From Maribacter forsetii DSM 18668 (GTDB lineage Bacteria > Bacteroidota > Bacteroidia > Flavobacteriales > Flavobacteriaceae): a stretch of DNA of 64,000 nt. The stretch covers positions 4,415,001 to 4,479,000 of the forward strand of contig NZ_JQLH01000001.1 of assembly GCF_000744105.1 (NCBI RefSeq). Reading direction: 5' to 3'. A program made the translations under genes and the position numbers. Shown piece after piece: positions 35,113 through 44,826 of the stretch (its first letter is position 1; every line of letters starts with the position of its first letter). The notes under the pieces were generated by a model. That model worked only from the letters and a program-made list of their open reading frames with translations, was not told the DNA's origin and did no database searches.

Positions 35113-35283
35113 TGTATTATAATTTGAATAATGAATTTAAAAAGAAATCCCTTAAAACCTTCATAAAAATAAGGGGTTTTCCAATTTTTTAACCTATCAT
35201 TAACAGCGACTGAGTGAATAAATTTTCAATTTGCGTAACTGTTAAAATTAGAAGCCTTAACATTCAATAATATATAGTTTTAA

Positions 35284-36285
35284 ATGGAAGAAAATACTTC
35301 AATTGACATTAGTGCTGTTAACGAGAAAATAGCAAAAGAAAGCGCTTTTATCGATTTACTGATGCTTGAAATGAATAAAGTAATCGTTGGCCAGAAATAT
35401 ATGGTAGAACGATTATTGATCGGACTCTTAGGACAAGGTCATATATTGCTGGAAGGTGTACCTGGCTTGGCAAAAACCTTAGCCATAAACACCCTTTCCA
35501 AAGCTGTAAAAGGTAGTTTCAGTAGAATTCAATTTACACCAGATTTACTTCCGGCAGATGTTGTAGGTACGTTGATCTACAACATGAAACTAAACGATTT
35601 TTCTATTAAGAAAGGTCCAATATTCGCAAACTTTGTTCTTGCAGATGAGATTAACCGTGCACCTGCCAAAGTACAATCTGCACTTTTAGAGGCAATGCAA
35701 GAAAAGCAAGTGACCATTGGTGACGAAACTTTTATTCTTGACAAACCTTTCTTGGTAATGGCAACACAAAACCCTGTTGAACAAGAAGGTACCTATCCGT
35801 TACCTGAAGCACAGGTGGATCGTTTTATGTTGAAGACCGTTATAGATTATCCAAAAATAAACGAAGAGCAGTTGATTATGCGCCAAAATTTAAAAGGTAG
35901 CTACGAAACTGTAAACGCCGTTGTATCCATAGAACAAATACTTAGCGCACAGAAAGCTGTTCGTGAAGTTTATATGGATGAAAAAATCGAGAAATATATT
36001 CTTGACCTTGTTTTTGCTACAAGATATCCTGAGAAATATAATTTAGAAAGCTTAAAACCATTGATCAGCTTTGGCGCATCTCCAAGGGGTAGTATCAACT
36101 TAGGTACTGCTGCCAAATGTTATGCTTTCATAAAAAGAAGAGGTTATGTTGTGCCAGAAGATGTACGTGCCGTTGTTCTTGATGTTTTAAGACATAGAAT
36201 AGGTATTACATATGAGGCAGAAGCCGAGAATATTACTTCTGTTGATATCATCAACAAAATTGTTAACGAGATAGAAGTACCTTAA
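35284..36285 (+). CDS. MoxR-family AAA+ ATPase
   Basis: A 333-residue AAA+ ATPase with Walker A G-V-P-G-L-A-K-T (residues 58-65), Walker B L-A-D-E-I-N-R-A-P and sensor region A-T-Q-N-P-V-E-Q-E-G-T-Y-P. MoxR proteins act as chaperones that mature or remodel partner complexes, often with von Willebrand A-domain proteins encoded next door. It heads the Bat locus and is followed after 138 bases by the DUF58 gene. That gap contains only an SD-like AAAGGAGG (36301-36308) with no start nearby. Confidence 0.93.
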   Translation: MEENTSIDISAVNEKIAKESAFIDLLMLEMNKVIVGQKYMVERLLIGLLGQGHILLEGVPGLAKTLAINTLSKAVKGSFSRIQFTPDLLPADVVGTLIYNMKLNDFSIKKGPIFANFVLADEINRAPAKVQSALLEAMQEKQVTIGDETFILDKPFLVMATQNPVEQEGTYPLPEAQVDRFMLKTVIDYPKINEEQLIMRQNLKGSYETVNAVVSIEQILSAQKAVREVYMDEKIEKYILDLVFATRYPEKYNLESLKPLISFGASPRGSINLGTAAKCYAFIKRRGYVVPEDVRAVVLDVLRHRIGITYEAEAENITSVDIINKIVNEIEVP

Positions 36286-36423
36286 GAGCCCACAATTTCC
36301 AAAGGAGGGAATATTTACTCGTTTATTCTAAGGGGTTTAAAAAAGAACAATGCTTAAAATTACCGTTTCACATATATTTTTAACCGCAATCAAATCTCCT
36401 ATAGGGGGCTAGAGCGCTGTATT

Positions 36424-37290
36424 ATGGATACTAAAGAGCTACTCAAAAAAGTACGGAAAATTGAAATAAAGACAAGACGTCTTTCCGACCATATATTTGG
36501 TGGGGAATACCACTCTACCTTTAAAGGTCGTGGTATGACTTTTAGTGAAGTACGACAGTATCAATTTGGCGATGATGTAAGAAATATAGACTGGAACGTT
36601 ACCGCCCGTTATAACGAACCCTATATAAAGGTTTTTGAGGAGGAACGAGAATTGACCATGATGCTAATGGTAGATATTAGCGGCTCTGAATTATTCGGCA
36701 CCACTAATCAATTTAAAAATGAAATCGTTACTGAAATATCGGCTACACTAGCTTTTAGTGCTTTACAAAACAATGATAAAGTAGGTGTTATTCTGTTCTC
36801 TGACCAAATAGAACTTTTTATTCCACCTAAAAAAGGAAAGACCCACGTTCTACGTATCATTAGAGAATTATTGGAATTTAAACCAAAAAGCAACAAAACA
36901 GATATTGCTCAAGCCATGAAATTTTTGAGTAGTGTCATGAAAAAGAAAGCTATTGTTTTTGTTCTATCTGATTTTATTGACGACGGATACGAAAAAACAC
37001 TCAAGATTACGGGTAGCAAACATGATTTAACCGGAATTCGTGTTTATGACGAACGTGAAGAATCTATACCAAATTTAGGTATGGTACAGGTAGAGGATGC
37101 TGAAACAGGAAAATTACAATTGGTAAACACCAAGTCTAAAAAAGTACGTAACGCTTATGCTGAATATCATAAAAACCGTGTTACTTACTTTAAGGAGTCT
37201 TTCACAAAATCTGGATGCGGAGTTTTAGATTGTAGGGTAGATGAAAGCTATGTAAAGAAATTATTGGGCTATTTTAAAAGAAGAGGTTGA
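36424..37290 (+). CDS. DUF58-domain protein of the Bat locus
   Basis: A 288-residue cytoplasmic protein with the DUF58 core G-D-D-V-R-N-I-D-W-N-V-T-A-R and a von Willebrand A-like fold. A metal-ion site is suggested by D84-I-S-G-S. It is a standard partner of MoxR and the Bat proteins. The next gene's ATG (37296) is six bases after its stop, so translation is tightly linked. Confidence 0.9.
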   Translation: MDTKELLKKVRKIEIKTRRLSDHIFGGEYHSTFKGRGMTFSEVRQYQFGDDVRNIDWNVTARYNEPYIKVFEEERELTMMLMVDISGSELFGTTNQFKNEIVTEISATLAFSALQNNDKVGVILFSDQIELFIPPKKGKTHVLRIIRELLEFKPKSNKTDIAQAMKFLSSVMKKKAIVFVLSDFIDDGYEKTLKITGSKHDLTGIRVYDEREESIPNLGMVQVEDAETGKLQLVNTKSKKVRNAYAEYHKNRVTYFKESFTKSGCGVLDCRVDESYVKKLLGYFKRRG

Positions 37291-37295
37291 TACGA

Positions 37296-38957
37296 ATGAT
37301 TATTACTAATAAAACAAATGAAAAATGTGTTTCGTGGTGTAAACGAATTTCACCTCTATTCGTATTCCTACTATTCATCTTTGATCTTTCCGCACAAGAA
37401 GCACCAAACATTACAACTGAGGTTGACACTACTTTTATAAAAATTGGGGAGCAGGTTCAATGGAAGGTTACTGTGGATATCGACTCCACAGATTTTGTGA
37501 TTTTCCCTGAAGGGCAAACCTTTTCTCCCCTAGAAACTGTAGAAGCTTTTGCTACGGACACCACTAGAAAAAAAGATAGACTAACACTTCAAAAAATATA
37601 CGCCCTTACCCAGTTTGATTCTGGAGCATACAAATTACCTGCACAAAGAATCGATATTAACGGAGTAGGTTTTATGACAGATTCCTCAATGATCAATGTA
37701 GCTACCGTACCTGTAGATACCTTGAATCAGAAAATGTATGATATAAAACCCTTAATCAATGTAGATAAAAGCAATTATGCTCTTTGGAAGTACTTGCTAA
37801 TAGGTCTGTTGGTATTATTAATTTTTGGTGGACTCCTTTATTGGTTTGTATTCCGAAAAAAGCCACTTACAGAAGAAGAAAAAGTAGCACTTTTACCACC
37901 TTATGACAGAGCGTTACTAGAATTGAAACGATTAGAAAATTCTAGATACCTAATACAAGACGAATACAAAGAGTACTATTCTGAATTGACCACCATTGTA
38001 CGTTCATACTTAGAGGAAGATGCTCACGTAACCGCAATGGAAAGTACTACCGGACAACTAATTGAAAAATTAGAGCTTTTAAAGGATGCCGGCGAGTTAA
38101 ATTTGGAAGACGATACTATAAAGCAGTTTCAACAAATATTACAGACGGCAGATTTAGTGAAATTCGCTAAGAACAAACCTTCTACCTCAGTTGCTGAACA
38201 TGATAGAAAACTGGTTGAACAGATTGTTGAAAAAACGCACGAAGCGCTACCAGAACCCACAGAAGAAGAGTTATTGGAACAAGCAGAATACCAAGAAGAA
38301 CTTGAACGTAAGGCAAAAAAGAAGAAAATTAAAATAGCGGTAATTTCCACTGTTGCCCTAATTTTAATTGGCATTACCATTGCCGGAGTTAAATTCGGAT
38401 TCGGCTATTTAAAAGACACCGTTTTAGGTCACCCTACCAAAGAACTTTTAGAGGGCGAATGGGTTCGTAGCAGTTATGGTTTTCCTCCAATACAATTAGA
38501 GTCTCCGCAAGTTTTGGTAAGACAAGAAATAAAATTACCTCCAGAAGCCAAAGCTACCATAGAAGACGTGCAGGCTTTTGAGTACAGAAGTCCTATCGCT
38601 CTATTTAACATGGGCACCACTAGTATTACGTTAGCACAAAAAGAAACAGAGCCAGAGTTTGACAAGACCATTGAAAAAATTCTATCCAACTTTGAGGATC
38701 AGGGAGCAAAAAACATTATCACCAAGCAAGAAGAGTTTAGTACCATAAGCGGTGTTAAAGGAGTGAAAGTTTTTGGTAGTGGAAATTTTCCAATGCCTGG
38801 CTCAGAAGAGTTATTAGAAGGAGAATATACAGTACTTCTTTTTGGAGGTAAAGGATTTCAACAATACGTAATTCTTACTTGGCTTAAAGACGACACGTAC
38901 GCACAAGAAATAGTTGACCGAATCTTAGCATCGGTAGAAGTAAAAACAGAAGCATAA
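37296..38957 (+). CDS. Membrane-anchored Bat-locus protein (large, unassigned)
   Basis: A 553-residue protein. A signal peptide ending at L-S-A-Q is followed by a periplasmic beta-sandwich-like domain, a membrane helix (L-L-I-G-L-L-V-L-L-I-F-G-G), a cytoplasmic helical region, and a second membrane helix before a C-terminal domain. ATG 37296 is chosen over the TTG at 37287, which overlaps the DUF58 stop. Its position between DUF58 and BatA corresponds to the extra anchored protein seen in Bacteroidota Bat operons; I give no symbol because the assignment rests on position. Confidence 0.78.
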   Translation: MIITNKTNEKCVSWCKRISPLFVFLLFIFDLSAQEAPNITTEVDTTFIKIGEQVQWKVTVDIDSTDFVIFPEGQTFSPLETVEAFATDTTRKKDRLTLQKIYALTQFDSGAYKLPAQRIDINGVGFMTDSSMINVATVPVDTLNQKMYDIKPLINVDKSNYALWKYLLIGLLVLLIFGGLLYWFVFRKKPLTEEEKVALLPPYDRALLELKRLENSRYLIQDEYKEYYSELTTIVRSYLEEDAHVTAMESTTGQLIEKLELLKDAGELNLEDDTIKQFQQILQTADLVKFAKNKPSTSVAEHDRKLVEQIVEKTHEALPEPTEEELLEQAEYQEELERKAKKKKIKIAVISTVALILIGITIAGVKFGFGYLKDTVLGHPTKELLEGEWVRSSYGFPPIQLESPQVLVRQEIKLPPEAKATIEDVQAFEYRSPIALFNMGTTSITLAQKETEPEFDKTIEKILSNFEDQGAKNIITKQEEFSTISGVKGVKVFGSGNFPMPGSEELLEGEYTVLLFGGKGFQQYVILTWLKDDTYAQEIVDRILASVEVKTEA

Positions 38958-39956
38958 ATGTTAGAGAATATATCATTTGCAAATCCTGATTTCTTTTGGC
39001 TGTTCTTATTACTGCCATTGGCAATTGTGTGGTATATCTTTAAACAAAAAGAGCAAACCGCATCATTACGTATATCAAGTGTAAAAGGGTTTAGCTACAA
39101 TAGCATTTTACCTAAATTTAAACCTGCGTTATTCATTCTACGCTTATTGGCATTGGCTGCAATTATCGTAGCTCTGGCAAGACCACAGACAGAAGATATT
39201 TCTACCCGCTCTAAAACTACAAAAGGTATAGATATTGTCATGGCCATAGATGTTTCTTCTAGTATGCTGGCAAGAGATTTAAAACCAAACCGACTTTCTG
39301 CACTTAAAGACGTGGCGGCAGATTTTATTAAAAATAGACCTAATGATCGTATAGGTATTGTTGCTTATGCAGGTGAAGGTTACACCAAAACACCTATAAC
39401 TACAGATAAAGCTATTGTACTTAACTCGCTTTCAGAAATCTCATACGGACAATTAGATGACGGTACTGCCATTGGTATGGGACTAGCAACTTCTGTAAAC
39501 CGTTTAAAAGACAGTAAGGCAAAAAGTAAAATCATCATATTATTGACCGATGGGGTAAATAATTCTGGTTTTATAGAACCCCAAACGGCATCTGACCTGG
39601 CACTAGAATTCGGTATTAAAACCTACACTATTGGTCTTGGTACAAACGGTAATGCCCTTTCACCTGTTTCATATAATGCGGATGGTTCTTTTAGATTTGG
39701 AATGAGACAGGTAGAAATAGACGAAGAACTACTTAAAAGTATAGCGTCTACTACTGGAGGTAGATATTTTAGAGCTACCGATAACGAGTCTTTAGAGGAA
39801 ATCTACGATGAGATCAACAAACTAGAAAAAACCGAGGTAGAAGAATTTAAATACTACCGCTATGAAGAAAAATTTAGAATTTGGATATTGTTAGCAGGAG
39901 GATTGCTTTTGTTAGAATGGATTTTAAGAAACACGCTTTTTAGAAGCTTTGTATAA
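38958..39956 (+). CDS. batA: BatA, von Willebrand A-domain membrane protein
   Basis: A 332-residue protein: two N-terminal membrane helices, a VWA domain with a complete metal-ion site (D98-V-S-S-S, with T and D later in the fold), and one C-terminal helix (I-W-I-L-L-A-G-G-L-L). The VWA domain faces the periplasm. Bat proteins were named for aerotolerance in Bacteroides, but their mechanism remains unsettled. The ATG directly follows the stop of the upstream gene (TAAATG). Confidence 0.9.
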   Translation: MLENISFANPDFFWLFLLLPLAIVWYIFKQKEQTASLRISSVKGFSYNSILPKFKPALFILRLLALAAIIVALARPQTEDISTRSKTTKGIDIVMAIDVSSSMLARDLKPNRLSALKDVAADFIKNRPNDRIGIVAYAGEGYTKTPITTDKAIVLNSLSEISYGQLDDGTAIGMGLATSVNRLKDSKAKSKIIILLTDGVNNSGFIEPQTASDLALEFGIKTYTIGLGTNGNALSPVSYNADGSFRFGMRQVEIDEELLKSIASTTGGRYFRATDNESLEEIYDEINKLEKTEVEEFKYYRYEEKFRIWILLAGGLLLLEWILRNTLFRSFV

Positions 39957-39957
39957 T

Positions 39958-41004
39958 ATGATACAGTACGACGAAAAAATATATTTTTATTTACTCTTTA
40001 TCATACCGGTGATAATAGTGCTGTTCCTTTTGTTATTGGTATGGAAAAAAAGAACGCAAAAGAAATTTGCAGATGCTGACCTTTTAAAAAGGTTAACGCC
40101 TAACCGTTCTTATAACAAAGGGGGTTTAAAACTGGTCGTTTTCATCCTTGCATTGGCATTACTGATCATAGGTTTGGTCAACCCAAAAATTGGAACAAAA
40201 TTAGAAACGGTAAAGAGAGAAGGTGTAGATATCGTATTTGCGGTAGATGTTAGTAAAAGTATGCTAGCGGAAGATATTGCGCCTAACAGAATTGAGAAAG
40301 CCAAAAGATTGGTTTCTGAAATTATAAATCAATTGGCAAGTGACCGTATAGGAATTATAGCCTACGCCGGTCAAGCATACCCACAACTACCCATTACAAC
40401 TGATTACGGCGCAGCAAAAATGTTCTTGCAAGGTATGAATACAGACATGCTTACGTCTCAAGGTACCGCTATTGATCAAGCTATTGAATTGGCTACTACA
40501 TATTATGACGATGTAGAACAGACAAACCGTGTATTGTTCATTATTTCTGATGGGGAAGACCATTCTGAAGGGTCTACATTAGATGCCGTAGAAGATGCCG
40601 TTGATGAAGGCATTATCATTTATACTATTGGTGTAGGTAAGGAAAAAGGAGCGCCAATACCTATAAAAAGAAACGGAATTTTAGAAAGCCTTAAAAAAGA
40701 TAGCCAAGGTGAAACCGTAATCACAAGATTAAACGAAAGTGTTTTAGCGGATATTGCAAGTGAAGGTAATGGTGAATATATAGATGGTTCTAACACAGAT
40801 ACCGCAGTAGAATATATAAAAGAAGAATTGTTGAAAATGGACAAGAAGGAATTTGAAGCCAAACAATTCGCAGAATATAAAGATCAGTTTCAGTGGTTTA
40901 TTGGCGGGGCATTGTTGCTTCTCTTTTTAGATATTTTTATCTTGGACCGCAAGACAAGCTGGTTAAAGAAACTCAATTTGTTCAATGAGAAAAGAAATGA
41001 ATAA
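39958..41004 (+). CDS. batB: BatB, von Willebrand A-domain membrane protein
   Basis: A 348-residue paralogue of BatA with the same layout: N-terminal helices (Y-F-Y-L-L-F-I-I-P-V-I-I-V), a VWA domain with D97-V-S-K-S, and a C-terminal helix (W-F-I-G-G-A-L-L-L-L-F-L). I use ATG 39958, one base after the BatA stop; the frame is also open from a TTG at 39949. Two adjacent VWA paralogues suggest a heteromeric complex. The 3' end overlaps batC. Confidence 0.9.
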   Translation: MIQYDEKIYFYLLFIIPVIIVLFLLLLVWKKRTQKKFADADLLKRLTPNRSYNKGGLKLVVFILALALLIIGLVNPKIGTKLETVKREGVDIVFAVDVSKSMLAEDIAPNRIEKAKRLVSEIINQLASDRIGIIAYAGQAYPQLPITTDYGAAKMFLQGMNTDMLTSQGTAIDQAIELATTYYDDVEQTNRVLFIISDGEDHSEGSTLDAVEDAVDEGIIIYTIGVGKEKGAPIPIKRNGILESLKKDSQGETVITRLNESVLADIASEGNGEYIDGSNTDTAVEYIKEELLKMDKKEFEAKQFAEYKDQFQWFIGGALLLLFLDIFILDRKTSWLKKLNLFNEKRNE

Positions 41005-41857
41005 AATAAGCACAGTACTATTATTGTTTTTTGTTTGCTTGTCATCTTTTGCTCAAGAGGTTGATGAGAAAGAAAAAGAGAAAGCCCTAAGGTCATCTAC
41101 AAACTATACATGGGATGCCAATAAGGCATTATCAGAAGATAATTTTATTGCGGCAGAGGTGGATTATAGAAAAGCAATTTCCAAAAGTCCCGATAATAGT
41201 GCAGCTCCTTATAATTTAGGGAATGCGTATTACCAAAATGAAACGTATAATGAAGCCTTTGGCAGGTTCAAGGAAGCTGGGGAAGCTTCTACCTCTAAAG
41301 CTGACAAGCATAAGGCTTACCATAATATGGGTAATGTTTTTATGAAGCGTAAAGATTATGCAAAAGCGGTTGAAGCCTACAAAGAGGCCTTACGCAATGA
41401 TCCTACCGACGAAGAAACCCGTTACAATTTAGCTTTGGCCAAAGAGCTTTTGAAAAAAGACCAAGACGAGAACAAGCAAGACCAAGACGATAAGGATAAA
41501 GACAAAGACGACAAGGACGAAAACAAAGACCAAGATCAAAAGGACGAAGGGGAAAACGAAGATAAAAAAGATCAAGGCGAAGATGGTGACAAGGGAGACG
41601 AAGGTGATAAAGATGAAGAGAAAAAAGACGATGGTAAAGATGGTGAAGGTGATAATGAATCTGACCAAAAGAAAAAACCTGAACAAGGAGAAGGAGATAA
41701 CGAGCAAAATCAACAACAACCTAAACCTAATCAACTCTCTAAGCAGCAGGTAGAGAATTTATTGAGAGCCATGCAAAATGCAGAGAAAAAGGTTCAAGAT
41801 AAAATTGATGCCAAAAAGGTAAAAGGTGCTAAAATTAAAACCGAAAAAGATTGGTAG
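40985..41857 (+). CDS. batC: BatC, TPR protein with a highly charged low-complexity tail
   Basis: A 290-residue exported TPR protein. A signal peptide (L-L-L-F-F-V-C-L-S-S-F-A-Q) is followed by about three TPR units with N-L-G-N-A-Y-Y-Q and Y-N-L-A-L-A-K-E, then roughly 80 residues that are almost only Asp, Glu, Lys, Gly, Gln and Asn (genomic 41455-41720), and a short helical end. The ATG 40985 overlaps batB by 20 bases; Met5 at 40997, preceded by a purine-rich stretch, is an equally good start. The charged tail probably stays unfolded and may mediate contacts. Confidence 0.85.
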   Translation: MRKEMNKISTVLLLFFVCLSSFAQEVDEKEKEKALRSSTNYTWDANKALSEDNFIAAEVDYRKAISKSPDNSAAPYNLGNAYYQNETYNEAFGRFKEAGEASTSKADKHKAYHNMGNVFMKRKDYAKAVEAYKEALRNDPTDEETRYNLALAKELLKKDQDENKQDQDDKDKDKDDKDENKDQDQKDEGENEDKKDQGEDGDKGDEGDKDEEKKDDGKDGEGDNESDQKKKPEQGEGDNEQNQQQPKPNQLSKQQVENLLRAMQNAEKKVQDKIDAKKVKGAKIKTEKDW

Positions 41858-43641
41858 ACTTTAAATCCATAACAAAACTTGGGTTAGTATTAACCGTTTT
41901 TCTATCATCTATATGGATGATGGGCCAAAATAACAGCGGAGTAACTTTTGAAATGAAACTGAGCAAACCAAAGCTTGGCCTAAACGAAAGATTACGCGTT
42001 GATTTTGTTATGAATCGTGATGGCGATAATTTTAGTCCGCCAGATTTCAACGGATTCAAAGTAGTTATGGGACCTTCTCAATCTATTAGTTCTTCATGGA
42101 TCAATGGTGTAAGAAGCTATTCTAAATCATATTCCTATACACTGGCACCTACTGCAAAAGGTAAGTTTTCTATAAAACAGGCTTCTATTTTTATTGATGG
42201 TGAGACCTATAAATCTCTAGCACAAGATGTTGTAGTTACTGCAGCCGTTGACAAACCTAGTGATCAAATGACCGCAGATGATGTAGCAGATGAAAATCTA
42301 CATTTGATTGCCGAGGTTTCAAAAACAAATCCGTATTTGAATGAAGCTATTACCGTCATTTATAAGCTATATGTGAGTCCAAATATCAGCGTATCCAATT
42401 ACCAGCCTTTAGATAACCCTACCTATAATAATTTTTGGAGTCAAGATATAAAGGTAAACGGGCTTAGCGCACAAAATGGCACTTATAAAGGAAAGCCTTA
42501 CAGGTATGCTATCTTAAAACGCGTTGTTCTTTACCCACAAAAATCTGGAAAATTAAATATTGAACCCCTTTCTCTTGATGTTACGGTAGACGTACCTACC
42601 GGAAGAAGAGATTTCTTTGGTCAAAAAATGTATGCCCAAACAAACAAAACTGTATCTGCCGGTAATAGAACGATTAATGTAAAACCCTTGCCATTAGATA
42701 ACCAACCTGCAGATTTTAATGGTGCCGTTGGTGATTTTGATTTTGCAGTGACCACAAGTAAGACCAACTTAAATGCAACAGAATCTTTACAGGCTACCGT
42801 AGAGGTAAGCGGTAAAGGAAATTTAAAATTATTTAAACTACCGGAACTTGAGTTACCCAGCGCATTGGAGGTTTATGAACCTGAGTTCACAGAAGGTGTA
42901 AGAACTACGCTAGCAGGTATGCAAGGTAAGGTGAGCAATCAATATACCATCGTACCTTCTTTTAGAGGAAAGTACCCAATTTCACCTTTGAGCTTTAGTT
43001 ATTTTAATCCGTCCACCGGAAAATATACCACGTTAACATCCGATGAAATCGTTATCAATGTTTTAGAAGGACCTTTAAGTGCTTCTTCCAACTCCAATAC
43101 TGCTTCTAACAGCAATAAGCAATCTGTTGTTAGTAGCGGTAATGAATTCAATTTTTTGAAACTAAGCCCTAACCTAACTAACAAATCTGTTTCTTACTTT
43201 TTTGGTTCCACATCATTTTACATGTGGTTATTTTGCCCGCTATTATTAATTCCTTTAGCTATTGTTTTTAGGAAGAAAAGAGATGCTATTGCCGGTGATG
43301 TCGTTGGTAATAAAATTAGAAAAGCCAATAAGCTTGCACGAAAATATTTATCTGCCGCCAGGAAACAATTGGGCAATAAAGATTCTTTCTATGTAGCTCT
43401 TGAGCGTGCACTTCATAACTATTTAAAGGCGAAGCTAAAAATTGAAACTTCTGAATTTAGTAAAGATAAAATTACAGAGCTGCTTAAGCAAAGACAAATT
43501 GATGACACTACCGTAGATAGTTTTATAGCACTTCTTAAAAACTGTGAAGCTGCACGATATAGCCCATTTTCTGACGTGCAAATGCAAGCCGATTATGATA
43601 AGGCAAGTGAGGTAATTTCCATAATGGATAAACAATTATAA
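41851..43641 (+). CDS. batD: BatD, oxygen-tolerance family membrane protein
   Basis: A 596-residue protein with a signal peptide, several periplasmic beta-sandwich repeats (A-E-V-S-K-T-N-P-Y-L-N-E-A-I-T-V is typical of the family), one membrane helix (F-Y-M-W-L-F-C-P-L-L-L-I-P-L-A-I) and a cytoplasmic helical tail. The only start that keeps the signal peptide is a TTG at 41851 that overlaps batC by seven bases; the first in-frame ATG comes after the hydrophobic core. Translation is therefore likely coupled to batC. Confidence 0.88.
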   Translation: MVDFKSITKLGLVLTVFLSSIWMMGQNNSGVTFEMKLSKPKLGLNERLRVDFVMNRDGDNFSPPDFNGFKVVMGPSQSISSSWINGVRSYSKSYSYTLAPTAKGKFSIKQASIFIDGETYKSLAQDVVVTAAVDKPSDQMTADDVADENLHLIAEVSKTNPYLNEAITVIYKLYVSPNISVSNYQPLDNPTYNNFWSQDIKVNGLSAQNGTYKGKPYRYAILKRVVLYPQKSGKLNIEPLSLDVTVDVPTGRRDFFGQKMYAQTNKTVSAGNRTINVKPLPLDNQPADFNGAVGDFDFAVTTSKTNLNATESLQATVEVSGKGNLKLFKLPELELPSALEVYEPEFTEGVRTTLAGMQGKVSNQYTIVPSFRGKYPISPLSFSYFNPSTGKYTTLTSDEIVINVLEGPLSASSNSNTASNSNKQSVVSSGNEFNFLKLSPNLTNKSVSYFFGSTSFYMWLFCPLLLIPLAIVFRKKRDAIAGDVVGNKIRKANKLARKYLSAARKQLGNKDSFYVALERALHNYLKAKLKIETSEFSKDKITELLKQRQIDDTTVDSFIALLKNCEAARYSPFSDVQMQADYDKASEVISIMDKQL

Positions 43642-43643
43642 GT

Positions 43644-44405
43644 ATGTTCAAAAAGTTAGCCACCATAATAAGTCTTTTTGCGGTTCTCTTTTGTACCGCT
43701 CAGAACACCAAATTGTTCGAGCAGGCTACGGTAGCATATAATGCAGGCGAATATGACAAGGCTATTACCTATTACAATGATATACTTGATAACGGTGAAC
43801 ACTCTTCCGCAGTTTATTACAACTTAGGTAATTCTTATTATAAGCTTAATAAAATTGCCGAAAGTATCTATTTTTACGAAAAGGCATTATTGTTATCACC
43901 TAATGACCAAGAAATAAAGACCAACCTTAGCTATGCTCAGAATATGACCATAGATGCCATTGATATTATGCCAGAAACGGGTTTATCTAAATTATATAAA
44001 GACGTAACAGGTAAATTAACTTTTGATCAATGGGCGTATGTAGCCATAGCTTTCATGCTACTTTTTGTTCTTTTGTATATCCTTTTTTATAATTCAAATT
44101 ACGCTACAAGAAAACGTTTTACATTTATTGGTAGTTTACTTGCCCTTTTCCTATGTATATTATCCGTTTTGTTTGCTTTTATTCAACGTAAAGATTTTGA
44201 CGAGAATCAACCAGCAATAATTTTTGCAGAAGAAAGTATTGTTAAGTCTGAGCCCAATAATACAAGTGAACAAGTGTTTTTGATTCATGCAGGAACTAAA
44301 GTCAATGTTTTAGACCAGTTAGATGATTATAATAAAATTAGATTATCAGACGGAAAAACTGGATGGATCCAAAACAACGAACTTAAACTGTTGAAGGATT
44401 TTTAG
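43644..44405 (+). CDS. batE: BatE, TPR and SH3-like membrane protein
   Basis: A 253-residue protein. A signal peptide is followed by TPR units (Y-N-L-G-N-S-Y-Y-K-L), two membrane helices (A-I-A-F-M-L-L-F-V-L-L and F-I-G-S-L-L-A-L-F-L) and a C-terminal bacterial SH3 domain ending G-W-I-Q-N-N-E-L. It starts two bases after batD and closes the operon. The SH3 domain may contact peptidoglycan. Confidence 0.88.
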   Translation: MFKKLATIISLFAVLFCTAQNTKLFEQATVAYNAGEYDKAITYYNDILDNGEHSSAVYYNLGNSYYKLNKIAESIYFYEKALLLSPNDQEIKTNLSYAQNMTIDAIDIMPETGLSKLYKDVTGKLTFDQWAYVAIAFMLLFVLLYILFYNSNYATRKRFTFIGSLLALFLCILSVLFAFIQRKDFDENQPAIIFAEESIVKSEPNNTSEQVFLIHAGTKVNVLDQLDDYNKIRLSDGKTGWIQNNELKLLKDF

Positions 44406-44463
44406 AACATTGTTAACAGTTTTTAACGGTTTCCGTACTATCTTTACAATTGATTTTTAGTAT

Positions 44464-44757
44464 ATGACTTTTTTCGCACGCATTACATTACTACTGTTAT
44501 GGCTTTTTGCAGTTACTGCACCAAGCATCATAACCCTATGCGATGTTGAAAACCCCATTGTAATAACCAATCTCAACGAAGAAGAACAAGAGTCTGGTAA
44601 AAAAACAATAGGCGAAGAAAAGTTCGTTAAAGAAAATTCATTAGATTTTTCAATTGTTGCTATTTACGAAAATTCGATAATTAGCAACTTTAATATGAAA
44701 GGTTACCAAGACCTATCACTTGAAGTTTTATCTCCCCCGCCAGATCAGGCTATTTAG
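44464..44757 (+). CDS. Small exported protein of unknown function
   Basis: A 97-residue protein with an N-terminal hydrophobic helix (I-T-L-L-L-L-W-L-F-A-V) and a hydrophilic, acidic remainder without recognisable motif. Cys26 follows the hydrophobic stretch but is not a clear lipobox. It sits between batE and the first SulP gene and could belong to either. A TATCTTTA sequence (one mismatch from TAnnTTTG) lies shortly upstream. Confidence 0.55.
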   Translation: MTFFARITLLLLWLFAVTAPSIITLCDVENPIVITNLNEEEQESGKKTIGEEKFVKENSLDFSIVAIYENSIISNFNMKGYQDLSLEVLSPPPDQAI

Positions 44758-44826
44758 TCATTTCCATTTTTTATCAATTAACTAATCTGTCCTACAATAA
44801 TTTTAGGGCATAATTATATTATTTAC

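Noticed and set aside
35147..35172. Hairpin CCCTTA/TAAGGG upstream of the aldo/keto reductase gene
   Set aside because: Short stem with a 15-base loop and no plus-strand gene to terminate; too weak to call.
36301..36308. Strong Shine-Dalgarno-like AAAGGAGG
   Set aside because: No start codon lies within reach and this phylum rarely relies on such sites.
36350..36412. 20-codon frame between the MoxR and DUF58 genes
   Set aside because: Short, with no recognisable peptide features; likely chance.
41429..41734. Hydrophobic minus-strand frame of about 100 codons opposite batC
   Set aside because: Antisense of the Asp/Glu/Lys-rich tail of BatC; codons GAN/AAN read backwards as hydrophobic residues.
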